Below, in pieces: positions 37,073 to 49,377 of a stretch of DNA of 64,000 nt. The translations under genes and the position numbers were made by a program. Position 1 is the first letter of the stretch, and the number at the start of each line of letters is the position of its first letter. This DNA is from Reticulitermes speratus (taxonomy: Eukaryota; Arthropoda; Insecta; Blattodea; Rhinotermitidae), in contig JAJKFL010000001.1 of the NCBI GenBank assembly GCA_021186555.1, positions 57,382,031 to 57,446,030 on the forward strand, given 5' to 3'. The notes beneath the pieces are model-generated. The model had not been told where the DNA came from. It searched no databases and saw only the letters and a list, made by a program, of their open reading frames with translations.

Positions 37073-37572
37073 GACGGATGCAAGCCGAAGCATTCGGAGA
37101 CACGCCTGTTTCAGTGCCACTTTGTTCACTGCAGATCCGACGTGCACTGGACTGGGATAGAGCCCAAGACATCACGGTGAGAGGCAGGCGCCTGATCGGC
37201 TGCACCATCGTTCGACAGTGACAGGGTCATACAAAGTTTGTCAGCGGTAACGCGCTAGTGTCAAACAACGGGACGTTCCAAACTTTGATCAGCACGTCGC
37301 CTGTCCTGTGGACTTCCGTCGCCTTCCTCAGTCCCTCCCGCGAAATACTGGGATAGAATCAAATTGGGCCAGTTCGTCGTTCAACAAGTGTCGCACCATT
37401 CGAAACTGTAAACCTGAGATACTGAGGCTGTCATTAATTTTGTATTTACTTATTTAGTTATTCGCATGACGGTACCTTGATCGTGTCTTTGACCATTCGA
37501 CCTCTCGCGTCTTTGGTTATCAGATGAAGATAACGCAGGTCATTTCAACAAACGTGCTGGTCCATACTCCAA

Positions 37573-37672
37573 TGTGACACACATGTGACACACATGTGAC
37601 ACACATGTGACACACATGTGACACACATGTGACACACATGTGACACACATGTGACACACATGTGACACACAT
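37573..37672. repeat. Minisatellite, 11-bp unit
   Basis: About nine perfect copies of ATGTGACACAC. Confidence 0.97.
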
Positions 37673-37679
37673 GTTTCGC

Positions 37680-40310
37680 AAGGCAATCATCCAAAAAGTA
37701 GACGACAGCTTGTAACGGTCTCGTTGCTTGGCCAGTCAGGTGTGTTTGCAATTGAGTTGTGTCATAAACTGAACCGTAAGTAAACAACTCACAGATTTGC
37801 CGTTGAAAGAACCAATTATTCTGAAGGCAGTACACATCACGTAGTTTCCATAACAATTTTGTCCGTACTTTATTAAGTGTGTAAAACTTGGTCTCTCACA
37901 TAAAGCGAACAACGCCCTCATCCAGAACAGTGCGTTGAAAACATTTTAACCTAAATGGGAGGACGCAAAACAGGAAGGACACAACTGAATTATGAGAAGC
38001 TTCATGCCGTGTATAAGCAACACATGTGCCAGATGTGCGAGAAATGGAAATCCTGTCAACATTTAATCGAAACACCCGACCTCTTGAAAACTTAGGCACC
38101 GACGGTAGGACACTGTCGCCCGAATGGACAGGCGGTCGAGCAAATAATTTCTGGTCGTACCTGGGATCAAACCAGGGTCCTCAAGTTCTTTCTACGTATA
38201 TAATGCGGAAATTATGCCACAACTGTCTTGTTAAAAGGTCAAAATTAGTATCGACATTACAAAGGAAATTGTTTAGAACAAAGCTGAACAGTATTATCTT
38301 CTAACAAAGTGTAATTTGCTTTTGCACGTACGGCAGCTTCGTATATTGTGACTGCAGTTGAACATCCAGATTGACATGGCGGTCATCAGTAACTGTAACA
38401 GTCGCTAGACTTTCCTCTTTCTTCGCTGCTTGTCCTTCCGACTGTCAGCAGACATTCCGATATTCTGACAGATTTCGGAACTGTTTAAGAACGCAAGCCT
38501 GAAGGCGCTTTACCGCGTCAGAAGTTTCCGCAGAGCATTCCACTCTGATTTTCAATACGCTGACGTCTGTTGGCTGCCGCAGTCAATGTACTGCTTACAG
38601 CTCTCCAGTTTGAGTGTCCAAATATCTGTCCTCAAATGTATTTCCTCCAAGACGACATTATGTAACATACATCAAGAAACAAAAATGACTGTCCAAAACA
38701 GAAAAAAAAGTTTGCTTAATCGTGACTGTGTTGTTACTGCCACAGCTGTCTTTATAACAGTTGTGGCAGTAACAACAAGCTTTACAAGGTAAATGGCTCC
38801 ATTTAATTTATTGTATTAATTTTATTAATTGGATGATCAGCAAAAGATCCAGTCAGGAGGGCTACGTCATACTGCAACATGTCGTGGCAGTTTAGGAGAC
38901 AGAAGGACAGGCTGAATATACCGGCATCCAGAAAATGTACACTTTGTACAAATGTACCATTTGTACACTATACTTAGAAAGTGAGTGACACTTCGGAAAG
39001 AAATTAGGAGAGTTTTGCCTAATAGTGTCGGCTGAGGTTTAGAAGCAAAGAAAATAAAACTGCCCACGAAAAATTTTCCACATCTTTGCCTCCAGGGACG
39101 CAAACAGAACACAAACACCGAACTGGCAGTGCTCTGTGCTCCTACAGCGCAATTAGAAATTACTGGCTGGGTGGACACCTGCAGAACACTGCTGCGAGCT
39201 TATGTTTAAACATGCGGCAGAAATGTGGACTAAGTCATTTAGCAATGACAACAGTAAACACGGGTGTAAAACTGGGTGCTATTTTCCATACAGGGATGAT
39301 TGTGGACACTCAGCTTAACAACAAGCATTGCGGAAGTAAGAAAAACAAATGACAGCCTATTCTTTATCAGAGGGAAACCAGACGACAAGCTCTAGTGCAG
39401 AAATGGCGAACTACTGGCACCGAAAGACAAGCAGCGATAATAACTTCCGCCTGAATTAACATCTGGAGCTACCTGATAATTAAAAACCGTAACTCATCTT
39501 TCGTAAGATATATTTGAATGTTACTTTACGTGTGTGCGCCACTGCAGCAGTAAGGACAGCCCGTCCGATGTTCTGATGTCATTCTGGCAACAGACATCGA
39601 AAAGTTCTCAATCCGTGTTCTAGGTTTTTGCACCTGACACCGACATAATGATAAGAATTTCGTCAATTCAACCCTTCAATATTTTTGTTAAATCCAATCT
39701 AATAAAAAAGTAGCTTATGAGTTGTTCTACACCGTTACCACGTGACATAACGTCATATCGCAGAACGAAGTGTTCAAGCGCACCACCGTTCAAACCTCGA
39801 CACTCACACACACTCATTTGATTATATTGTTACAAGGTGAAAACGAATGTGAAGAACGCAGGGAAAACCCTTGAATAAATGCAGTAAAATGTAAGGAGGA
39901 TCAGTCTTATGGAAATATCGCTCAGTTAGAGCAGATTTTCTCAGAGTTGGGACCAGCAGTATAATTCTGAACTATCTGTGATAAATCTTCAGGTTTTCTC
40001 CCATTTTTGTGACCAGTTTTAATGTCACATTATTATCCAAGATTCCTCAATGGTAGCACAAAATCCCCTTCAATCCTTTATGAAATTGTTTCGTAAATTA
40101 AAACGAAGTAAACGAAAATGGCTCTCGTACACAACTCGTTATTTAATTTAGTTCCGAAATTTTGCAATTATTATTATACTTAGAGACACACCAAAGTAAG
40201 TCTGTGTTCACCATTAGCATAATCTCTTTCTTCTTGTTAAAAAAAAAACAGATTCAGCTCTGCCACCCTTTACAATTGTTTTAGTGTAGAAGTAGTAAAA
40301 CATCGATCGG
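37680..40310. other. Wnt5 intron, no feature recognised
   Basis: 2.6 kb of intron without a recognisable exon, transposon protein or tandem repeat on either strand. A short inverted pair, 'actgccacagctgtc' then 'acagttgtggcagt' near 38737-38772, is the only local structure I saw. Confidence 0.4.
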
Positions 40311-40314
40311 GTTG

Positions 40315-42075
40315 TTCACTTAGTCACTTTCTGACTTAAGTCACTGCGTTCAGTTAGTCACCTTCTGACTTGAGTCACTGCGTTCAGTTAGTCACTTCTG
40401 ACTTGAGTCACTGTGTTACTTAGTCACTTTCTTCTGACTTAAGTCACTGGTTCAGTTAGTCACTTTCTGACTTAAGTCACTGCGTTCAGTTAGTCACTTT
40501 CTGACTTAGTCACTGTGTTCAGTTAGTCACTTTCTGACTTAAGTCACTGTGTTCAGTTAGTTACTTTCTGACTTACGTCACTGTGTTCAGTTAGTTACTT
40601 TCTGACTTAAGTCACTGCGTTCAGTTAGTTACTTCTGATTAAGTCACTGTGTTCAGTTAGTCACCTTCTGACTTACAGTCACTGTGTTCAGTTAGTCACT
40701 TTCTGACTTAAGTCACTGCTTTCAGTTAGTTACTTTCTGACTTACAGTCACTGTGTTCAGTTAGTTACTTTCTGACTTAAGTCACTGCGTTCAGTTAGTT
40801 ATTCTTGATTATCATGGTTCTTATTACTTTCTGATTAAGTCACTGTGTTCAGTTAGTCACCTTCTGACTTAATTCACTGTGTTCAGTTAGTCACTTTCTG
40901 ACTTAAGTCACTGCGTTCAGTTACTCACTTTCTGACTTAAGTCACTGTGTTCAGTTAGTTACTTTCTGACTTAAGTCACTGCGTTCAGTTAGTTACTTTC
41001 TGACTTAAGTCACTAAGTTCAGATAGTTACTTTCTGACTTATGTCACTGCGTTCAGTTAGTTACTTTCTGACTTAAGTTACTGCGTTCAGTTAGTTACTT
41101 TCTGACTTAAGTTACTGCGTTCAGTTAGTTACTTTCTGACTTAAGTCACTGCGTTCAGTTAGTTACATTCTGACTTAAGTCACTGCGTTCAGTTAGTTAC
41201 TTTCTGACTTAAGTCACTGTGTTCAGTTAGTCACCTTCTGACTTAAGTCACTGTGTTCAGTTAGTTACTTTCTGACTTAAGTCACTGTGTTCAGTTAGTT
41301 CCCTTCTGACTTACGTCACTGTGTTCAGTTAGTTACTTTCTGACTTACGTCACTGCGTTCAGTTAGTTACTTTCTGACTTAAGTCACTGCGTTCAGTTAG
41401 TTACTTTCTGATTTAAGTCACTGTGTTCAGTTAGTCACTTTCTGACTTAAGTCACTGCGTTCAGTTAGTCACTTTCTGACTTAAGTCACTGCGTTCAGTT
41501 AGTTACTTTCTGACTTAAGTCACTGTGTTCAGTTAGTTACTTTCTGACTTAAGTCACTGCGTTCAGTTAGTTACTTTCTGACTTAAGTCACTAAGTTCAG
41601 TTAGTTACTTTCTGACTTAAGTCACTGCGTTCAGTTAGTTACTTTCTGACTTAAGTCACTGCGTTCAGTTAGTTACTTTCTGACTTAAGTCACTGCGTTC
41701 AGTTAGTTACTTTCTGACTTAAGTTACTGCTTTCAGTTAGTTACTTTCTGACTTAAGTCACTGCGTTCAGTTAGTTACTTTCTGACTTAAGTCAATGCGA
41801 TCAGTTAGTTACTTTCTGACTTAAGTCACTGTGTTCAGTTAGTTACTTTCTGACTTAAGTCACTGCGTTCAGTTAGTTACTTTCTGACTTAAGTCACTGC
41901 TTTCAGTTAGTTACTTTCTGACTTAAGTCACTGCGTTCAGTTAGTCACTTTCTGACTTAAGTCACTGCGTTCAGTTAGTTACTTTCTAACTTAAGTCACT
42001 GTGTTCAGTTAGTTATTTTCTGACTTAAGTCACTAAGTTCAGTTAGTTACTTTCTGACTTGAGTCACTGTGTTAC
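40315..42075. repeat. 1.76-kb minisatellite, 34-bp unit with central palindrome
   Basis: The unit is 'gttcagttagttactttctg' then ACTTAAGTCACTGC, 34 bp, about 52 copies. TGACTTAAGTCA inside each unit is a perfect 12-bp palindrome. A few units at 40360-40430 and 42056-42067 read CTTGAGTCACTG instead, which contains TGAGTCA. Units alternate TGCG, TGTG and TAAG. It lies in the 23-kb Wnt5 intron. Confidence 0.97.
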
Positions 42076-42570
42076 GCAGTTCAGCAGGACAATTATGACA
42101 TTCTGCACTTTACTGCAAAAAAGTAACCTCATTCTCAAACACACTGTAGGAGCACACCCAAGTCCCTGGATATCATTTTTTTGGTTCCATTATATGCAAC
42201 ACAACATACCACAATCCGTTTATTCTGGTTGAGTAACTTTCTAAAAACATGTAGAAGACATTCTCGCTATAGAAGTTGTGCTGCATACTGCCTTCGTTTC
42301 TGAAATGCCACCACTGAAGACAAATGATCGTCCAACCTTTTAGTTGGTGATAAAGACTAAACAGAAGGGGAAGAAGCGAATAAAATGGGTTCCAATTATG
42401 TGAGGCACACAGTTACCTGACACTGCAGTCCGTCCGCTCCCAGCATTTCTTTCTCTTTCGGGCCCACGTTACTAACTACAATTCCATGTCCCTTCCTTTA
42501 ACGTTTCTCTCTTTTCCCAGACAAATTCTCGTCTGCTATAATGAAGACAATGGAGCAATCAGCGTGAAAG
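42076..42570. other. Wnt5 intron, no feature recognised
   Basis: Short non-repetitive stretch between two minisatellites. Confidence 0.4.
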
Positions 42571-42572
42571 AA

Positions 42573-43133
42573 ATGACCACATCACCAAATATGCCTAACC
42601 AAAGGCACATTTACAATGACCACATCATCAAATATGCCTAATTAAAGGCACATTTACAATGACCAATCACCAAATATGCCTAATCAAAGGCACATTTACA
42701 ATGACCACATCACCAAATATGCCTAACCTAGGCACATTTACAATGACCACATCACCAAATATGCCTAATCAAAGGCACATTTACAATGACCACATCACCA
42801 AATATGCCTAATCAAAAGCACATTTACAATGACCACATCACCAAATATGCCTAATCAAAGGCACATTTACAATGACCACATCACCAAATATGCCTAATCC
42901 AAGGCACATTTACAAAGACCACATCACCAAATATGCCTAATCAAAGGCACATTTACAATAACCACATCACCAAATATGCCTAATCAAAGGCACATTTACA
43001 ATGACCACATCACCAAATATGCCTAACCAAAGGCACATTTACAATGACCACATCACCAAATATGCCTAACCAAAGGCACATTTACAATGACCACATCACC
43101 AAATATGCCTAACCAAAGGCACATTTACAATAA
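42573..43133. repeat. Minisatellite, 43-bp unit
   Basis: About 13 copies of a 43-bp unit with 'aatgaccacatcaccaaata' then 'tgcctaatcaaaggcacatt'. The second part holds an imperfect inverted repeat, TGCCT-...-AGGCA. A CTAACC/CTAATC alternation marks subtypes. Confidence 0.95.
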
Positions 43134-43304
43134 AAGACCCGTGGTACTGGAGCTGATGAAATCACATGTGTTAATATTCTCACCCCCTATCCCGAAGATG
43201 GAAGCAGAACGTTAGTACCTACCCACTACACTAAAAACTGTCCTATTCCATAACACCAGTTTCCATTAAGGCCTTATAATGGTCTGCCTACTAACTCCAG
43301 GGAG

Positions 43305-43780
43305 CAGTGCTCTACTGGAGAAGCTATAAGGTCCTCAGCTAGTCAAGCAGTGCTCTATTGGAGAAGCTATAAGGTCCTCAGCTAGTCAAGCAGTGCTCTA
43401 TTGGAGAAGCTATAAGGTCCTCAGCTAGTCAAGCAGTGCTCTACTGGAGAAGCTATAAGGTCCTCAGCTAGTCAAGCAGTGCTCTACTGGAGAAGCTATA
43501 AGGTCCTCAGCTAGTCAAGCAGTGCTCTACTGGAGAAGCTATAAGGTCCTCAGCTAGTCAAGCAGTTCTCTACTTGAGAAGCTATAAGGTCCTCAGCTAG
43601 TCAAGCAGTGCTCTACTGGAGAAGCTATAAGGTCCTCAGCTAGTCAAGCAGTGCTCTACTGGAGAAGCTATAAGGTCCTCAGCTAGTCAAGCAGTTCTCT
43701 ACTTGAGAAGCTATAAGGTCCTCAGCTAGTCAAGCAATTCTCTACTTGAGAAGCTATAAGGTCCTCAGCTAGTCAAGAAA
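43305..43780. repeat. Minisatellite, 43-bp unit, unrelated to the previous one
   Basis: About 11 copies of a unit with 'agcagtgctctactggagaa' then 'gctataaggtcctcagctag'. Late copies carry TTCTCTACTTGAG. It ends within 10-20 bases of a LINE fragment. Confidence 0.95.
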
Positions 43781-43789
43781 TTCCCCGTA

Positions 43790-44066
43790 CTTTATGGCAC
43801 TTGTAAGTTCATTATGGCATTCACAAGAGCCCGCCATGTGTCCCTGTCCTGAGCCAGATCAATCCAGTCCATGCCTCCCATCCCACTTCTTGAAGATCCA
43901 TTTCAATATTATCCTCCCATCTATACCTGGGTCTTCCAAGTGGTCTCCTTCCCTCAGGTCTTCCCATAAATTCCTGTATGCACCTCTCCTGTCCCCCATA
44001 CGTGCTACATGCCCCGCCCATTTCATGCTCTTGATTTGATCACCCAAATGATATTTGGTGAGGAGT
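43790..44066 (-). mobile_element. LINE C-terminal fragment (3' part of a split element)
   Basis: The minus strand reads TKYHLGDQIKSMKWAGHVAR, then MGDRRGAYRNLWEDLREGD with [20 protein letters not shown] in an adjacent frame. The WAGHVARMG then GRP--RWEDNIKMDL motif pair is the C-terminus of a common insect LINE. The frame shifts near 43935-43950. The upstream part of the same motif order is at 45195-45440 on the same strand, with another element between. Confidence 0.9.
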
Positions 44067-45192
44067 ACAGAACATAAAATTAAAACGGAAAATTAGGACT
44101 AGGAATCAAAGAACAGATGTTGGTAAATATTCCTTTGTAAATAGGACCATAAAAAGCTGGAACCAATTACCTCCAGGCGTACTAGCGACTTTTCCCTGTA
44201 AATTAAGCACTTTTAGAAAGAGGGTCAAGAAATTAATTACAAGCTAAGGGTTTTTAAGTGGGGATTAAATGGAAATAAGGGAAGTGATGTGAAGTGAATG
44301 GGGCGTGAAGTGATGTGAAGTGAAGTGTTTTGGTTTCGAAGTGAAGTGAATTAAGTTCTTGGGGGATAAAAGTATCATGCACTTTGGTCTGACTTTATAT
44401 TGAGGATAATCTAACGTATTGAGATTATTTAATGTGTGGGTGTTTGTGTAATGTGCGTGTTTTTTTGTATTGTGTGTGGATGTTTTTGTTAAGGCGTGGA
44501 TGTTTTTGTAATGTGTGTACGGTGTTCCAATGTGTGTACTTGTATTAATGTATGTATTTTGTTTGTAATTGTGTATAGTTTGTTTTGTATTGTTATTTTT
44601 ATGTATATTGATATGTCCATTTGGGATTTGTGTGTACTAGTGTAAGGACTACTGCCACCGGGTGAAAACATTTGTATTGGTGTACTAGTGTAAGGACTTC
44701 TGCCACCGGGTGAAAACATTTAGTATTGTGGTGTACTAGTGTAATGGACTACTGCCACCGGGTGAAAACATTTGTATTGTGGTACTAGTGTAAGGACTAC
44801 TGCACGGGTGAAAACATTTGGTATTGTGTGTACTAGTGTAGGACTACTGCCACCGGTTGAAAACATTTGTATTGTGTGTACTAGTGTAAGGACTATGCAC
44901 GGTGAAATTTGTATTGTGTGTACTTTGTGTAGGACTTACTGCCACGGGTGTAAAACTTTGTATTGTGTGTACTAGTGTAAGGGATACTGCCACGGGTAAA
45001 ACTTTGTATTGTTGTTATAGTGTAAGCTACTGCACGGGTGAAACATTTGTATTGTTGTGTTACTAGTGTAAGGACTACTGCACGTGAAAACATTTGTATT
45101 GTGTGTACTAGTGTAAGGACTACTGCCACCGGGTGAAAACCCAATTGCAGTAAATGATAATAATAATATAATAATATAATAATAAATAAAGT
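44067..45192 (+). mobile_element. 5'-truncated non-LTR retrotransposon nested in another LINE
   Basis: A plus-strand frame from 44095 to the stop at 44245-44247 gives about 50 residues: RTRNQRTDVGKYSFVNRTI, then KSWNQLPPGVLATF and FRKRVKKLI. This is the C-terminus of a CR1/jockey-like insect LINE. A GA- and GT-rich 3' region follows, then the repeat at 44640-45140, then 'aatgataataataatataat', a typical simple LINE tail, ending near 45192. On both sides lie parts of one minus-strand LINE, so this copy inserted into an older element. I could not define a target duplication. Confidence 0.75.
44640..45140. repeat. Minisatellite, ~48-bp unit, with many one-base indels
   Basis: About ten copies of 'gtactagtgtaaggactact' then 'gccaccgggtgaaaacattt' and GTATTGTG. 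The middle copies lack single bases in homopolymers (cacggg for caccggg, aaa for aaaa), while the outer copies are clean. It lies in the 3' part of the nested LINE. Confidence 0.9.
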
Positions 45193-45194
45193 TC

Positions 45195-45440
45195 CTCGTT
45201 ATGTAGTATTCTCCACTCCCCTGTTACCTCGTCCCTCTTAGGCCCAAATATCCTCCTCAGCACCCTATTCTCGAACACCCTCAGCCTATGTTCCTCCCTC
45301 AGTGTGAGAGACCAAGTCTCACACCCATACAAAACAACATACAAAATTATAGTTCTGTGTATCTTAATCTTTGTATTTTTGGATAGCAAACTGTAAGACA
45401 CAAGATCCTGCACCGAATGATAACAAGCACTCCCCGACTT
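45195..45440 (-). mobile_element. LINE C-terminal fragment (5' part of a split element)
   Basis: The minus strand reads KSGSACYHSVQDLVSYSLLS, then IILYVVLYGCETWSLTLREE, then RLRVFENRVLRRIFGPKRDE and TGEWRILHNEEL. This is the LYG-ETW region after the RT palm, in a single open frame. The protein homology stops at HNEEL, exactly where the inserted element's tail begins, and resumes at 44066. It lies about 155 bases downstream, in transcript sense, of a Wnt5 exon. Confidence 0.9.
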
Positions 45441-45593
45441 AAATAACAGATAATAAAGAGTGTACATTTGTCGGAACACGGTTTTATATAATGACTTCTT
45501 TCTGTTTGCGGGAGCAGCTTCGCCAAGCACAGATATCGCCATGCTTGGTCAATGTACTCACATTTATGAAGTGTCAACACGAACAATACTCAC

Positions 45594-45705
45594 TCGCCTG
45601 CCGGCCTCATTGTTGTGCAGGTTCATAAGGCTGCGACCCTGATCCCTGGACCCTCGACGGTAGTTCTTCTCCCGCTCTCGGATGTCAACAAATCCTTGAG
45701 TGAAT
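45594..45705 (-). CDS. Wnt5: Wnt5-like, third visible coding exon
   Basis: The acceptor is TGTTGCAG|ATTC and the donor is GGCGA|GTGAGT. It encodes (K)[19 protein letters not shown] then [18 protein letters not shown]. The F-D-RERE and [10 protein letters not shown] blocks are characteristic of Wnt proteins and precede the CHGVSGSC exon. The first base completes the AA-A lysine codon from the previous exon and the exon ends on a codon boundary (112 nt). The 23-kb intron that follows holds most of the arrays in this window. Confidence 0.95.
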
Positions 45706-45709
45706 CTGC

Positions 45710-46510
45710 AACACACATTGCACCCATTTCGCTCTACATTTCTTTTCGCCAAAACAAAAGCATACTTTGACAGTGTTTCAGAACAAGGTGCTGTGGCTAA
45801 CGGAAACGAGAAGCAACTAGGGATGGGGAAAACCACACAATGACAATAAATTTTCAGGTTTTAACGGCGAGTTTTGATTACTTGACGGTCTTCTTTTGGG
45901 TTTCAACGTCGTATGATAGATGCGCTTTCCGACGTTTCAGAGGAACTATAGCCTCCATCTTCAGGGCGACTGGATCTAGTTGAGGTGGATGTTGAAGTGG
46001 TTGGGAATCAGGATCAGGGCCAGTTTGATTTCGGCATACACCATTTTCGAAATACTGTCATTCATAAGCTGAACAGTTGACAGTGTCGTGACATAAAGAA
46101 CTAACGAACACTGTGTCATTACTATACATGGCACGTGCCAAGACCAAACTACTTGTATATCAGCAGTTACTGTTCTACTGCTGAGTCACGGTGGCTGAAT
46201 TGCACTTCTGATGCACTGTGATGTCTGTCTGTCTGTCTGTCCGTCAAAGCAAGCACATGTCCCTGTAATTGCGACTCCGTCACGGTGTAATACCTTGCAC
46301 TGCGAGATGCGGCCCACTGACCACAGTTTGCTCATCTGCTCCGATTCGTGCAGCAGCTTTACGCAATGCTACTGTTCAGCAGAGCACGCAGCTACTGCTG
46401 TAAGTAGAACAAATGTAATTGTGTAAGACTGCTGTGAGCAGCCTTACAACGTGGCAAGTACAAGTGGTCACTGCAGCAAGGCAACATTACGGTACACGCA
46501 GCAGATCTAC
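45710..46510. other. Wnt5 intron, no clear element
   Basis: The stretch at 45930-45985 ('ttccgacgtttcagaggaac' and 'ctccatcttcagggcgactg') has the 'gacgtttc...cttcaggg' wording common to insect retroposons of the foldback/SINE type, but boundaries are not visible. A (TGTC)n run occurs at about 46222-46242. Confidence 0.3.
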
Positions 46511-46512
46511 AA

Positions 46513-47190
46513 ATGAAAATTATGATAGATCAAAAGCAATTTGAGAATGTGGAATATTTCAATTATTTGGGTAGCATGATAACAAATTATGCAAGGTGTA
46601 CACGTGAAATTAAATCCAGAATTGCCATGGCTAAAGCAGCATTCAACAAGAAGAAGAATATTTTCACCAGCAAACTGGGCTTAAATTTAAGGAAAAAACT
46701 AGTAAAGTGCTACCTTTGGGGCATAGCTTTGTATGGTGCTGAAACGTGGACACTTCGGAAAGTAGATAAGAAGTATCTGGAAAGTTTTGAAATGTGGTGC
46801 TGGAGAAGAATGGAGAAGATCAGTTGGACCGATCGTGTGAGAAATTAAGAGGTATTACACAGAGTCAATGAGGAGAGGAATATCGTACATACAATAAAAA
46901 GAAGAAAGGCTAACTAGATTGGTCACATCTTGCGCAGAAACTGCCTTCTGAAACACGTGATTGAAGGAAAGACATCAGGAATGATAGAAGTGACGGAAAG
47001 ACAAGACAGAAGACGTAAGCAGCTACTGGATGACCTTACGAGAAGATACTGGAAATTGAAAGAGGAAGCACTAGATCGCACCTTGTGGAGAACTCGCTTT
47101 GGAAGAGGCTACGGACCTGACGTAAGACAGACTGCAGAAATGATGATGGTCAGAAGCTACTGTTGGAGGAGACTATGTGGTCGGAGAAAC
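46513..47190 (+). mobile_element. LINE ORF2 C-terminal pseudogene
   Basis: One plus-strand frame carries FENVEYFNYLGSMITNYARC, then EIKSRIAMAKAAFNKKKNIF, then LYGAETWTLRKVDKKYLESF and EMWCWRRMEKISWTDRVRN. A TAA at 46846-46848 follows, then the frame goes on to a second stop (TAG near 46915) and then LRRNCLLKHVIEGK and ALDRTLWRTRFGRGYGPDVR. The RT-to-C-terminus order is intact, so only point mutations have killed it. The family appears the same as the RT fragment at 11944-12405. Confidence 0.92.
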
Positions 47191-47199
47191 TAATGCCGT

Positions 47200-48615
47200 T
47201 GCTAGGGAAGACTACACAGACATGGCAATAACAATAACTAGGGCCATAATGTTCATCTGAATTAAAGGTAAGAGAAGACGGTCACTTGTGAATGAAGCAG
47301 GCAAACTTTTGGTGCGACAACCTGAAAGAAATGTGACAGGCAGAAACTCTTACGAACATTCGCTATAGTGTAATGAGTTTCGGGGCACTTGTGTTCTGTA
47401 AGGTGCAGGGAGATTATCAGTTCCGTGGCAGGATCACTGCTTAGTATCTTCACCATCGTCCCCAGTATCGTATATATGTTTCTTTGTGATACGTGTATGC
47501 AGACGTCGGTGTGTGTCAGCACAGTAAGGTAGTTAACCTCGACACCCTTCCCTTCCAAACCCGTGCCTCAGATGGCCGATGGTAGAACAGAGAATGAGGA
47601 AAGCGCCTACAGACTGCGGTCCGCTTACACTCGGTGGTCGCGGCACGCAACCCGGTGTCGCAGCGACTCGATCCCGCGAAAGGGAGCGACGTGCTCGTGA
47701 CACTTGCGGCGGTGCCACACCGTACGGTGTTACAACAGTTGTGTCTAGCAGGTAGCGCCACTGGAATTTGGTGACGCTACAGCAATGGCGGCAAGGCACA
47801 GCACACAACTGCATACCCCAATGCAATAAGACTCCGTGAATCTCCTCTGCACATTCAACTCAAAACGGTCGACTCCACAACTTGATGCGTACATAACTGA
47901 GACGTCACTCACAAACCGCAACAACATGCTGTAATGAAAGATGTAGCCTACTTCTCCAATGGAAGTGGCGACACTGAGATTCCAGCAGGACACGAAGGCC
48001 CCTGCAGCCGCTTAACATCGCAAATCGACCTGTCAGCTCCACTCGTACAACATTTGTCGCAGGCAGCACTCCCCCGTTTCTTCACCTTATTTGGCCGCAG
48101 TAACACCCCGTTAACACATTACTGTTGACTTTCTGTGGCCAACTGAAGCACAGATAACTATTTGGCAACAGTGACGACCTGGCACTGTTAACTAATGATG
48201 TACCGATTCGAACCGCTCAAGAGTTGAGGATTATATTAAACTGAGTTGCATTCCAGCAGTTATCACTCCCGGTCTACTTCGAAATCCTTACCCATTCGCC
48301 CAACATTCATGGTCATGAACACATTTCAGCGCTGTAACTTCTGGCCCACACGTGTTCCTTGCACAAGTTCTAACTCGGTCAGTGCAGTGGCCAGGTTATC
48401 TGCACAGCGTTCTGACACATTCCAAAATCCTACCACTCCCCTGCCCCCGCAGACTCTTATCCAATAGGTGCCGGGGACTATTTTGCCCGCACGCAAAAGA
48501 GCTAGGGGGTGAAACTGTGACCACTTCTGTACATCTAGTGCTGAGGTTGAAGAATGCATGGAGCCACGTTTTCACTTTTCCTTGTGCTTTTATGGCTTGG
48601 TGTTCAGCTGCTGAT
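47200..48615. other. Wnt5 intron, no clear element
   Basis: Intron sequence with a GC-rich patch at 47560-47760 that has a tRNA-promoter-like word ('gcgactcgatcccgcg') but no full SINE structure. No exon recognised. Confidence 0.35.
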
Positions 48616-48617
48616 TC

Positions 48618-49375
48618 AGCACACACACACACACACACACATTTACCTCTGTCAGTCAGCAGTATGCAGTCAGCACACACACACACATTTACCTCTGTCA
48701 GTCACAGTATGCAGTCTGCACACACACATACACATTTACCTCTGTCAGTCAGCAGTATGCAGTCACACACACACAACACTTTACCTTTGTCAGTCAGCAG
48801 TATGCAGTCAGACACACACCACACATTTACCTCTGTCAGTCAGCAGTATGCAGTCAGCACACACACACACATTTACCTCTGTCAGTCAGCAGTATGCAGT
48901 CAGCACCACAACACATTTACCTCTGTCAGTCAGCAGTATGCAGTCAGACACACACACACACGTTTACCTTTGTCAGTCAGCAGTATGCAGTCAGACACAC
49001 ACACACATTTACCTCTGTCAGTCAGCAGTATGCAGTCAGACACACACACACATTTACCTCTGTCAGTCAGCAGTATGCAGTCAGACACACACACACATTT
49101 ACCTCTGTCAGTCAACAGTATGCAGTCAGCACACACACACACACATTTACCTCTGTCAGTCAGCAGTATGCAGTCAGCACACACACACACACATTTACCT
49201 TTGTCAGTCAGCAGTATGCAGTCAGACACACACACACATTTACCTCTGTCAGTCAGCAGTATGCAGTCAGACACACACACACATTTACCTCTGTCAGTCA
49301 ACAGTATGCAGTCACGCACACAACACACACCACACACACACATTACCTCTGTCAGTCAGCAGTATGCAGTCAGAA
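48618..49375. repeat. Minisatellite, ~45-48 bp unit containing (AC)n
   Basis: About 16 copies of 'catttacctctgtcagtcag' then CAGTATGCAGTCAG and a short (AC)n of variable length. Unit length varies through the AC run. The frames of up to 391 residues through it are artefacts. Confidence 0.95.
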
Positions 49376-49377
49376 AC

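Noticed and set aside
35828..37208. Three minus-strand frames over 400 residues with TAQCHC / SLHSV repeats
   Set aside because: Translation of a 13-bp repeat in all three frames; intronic.
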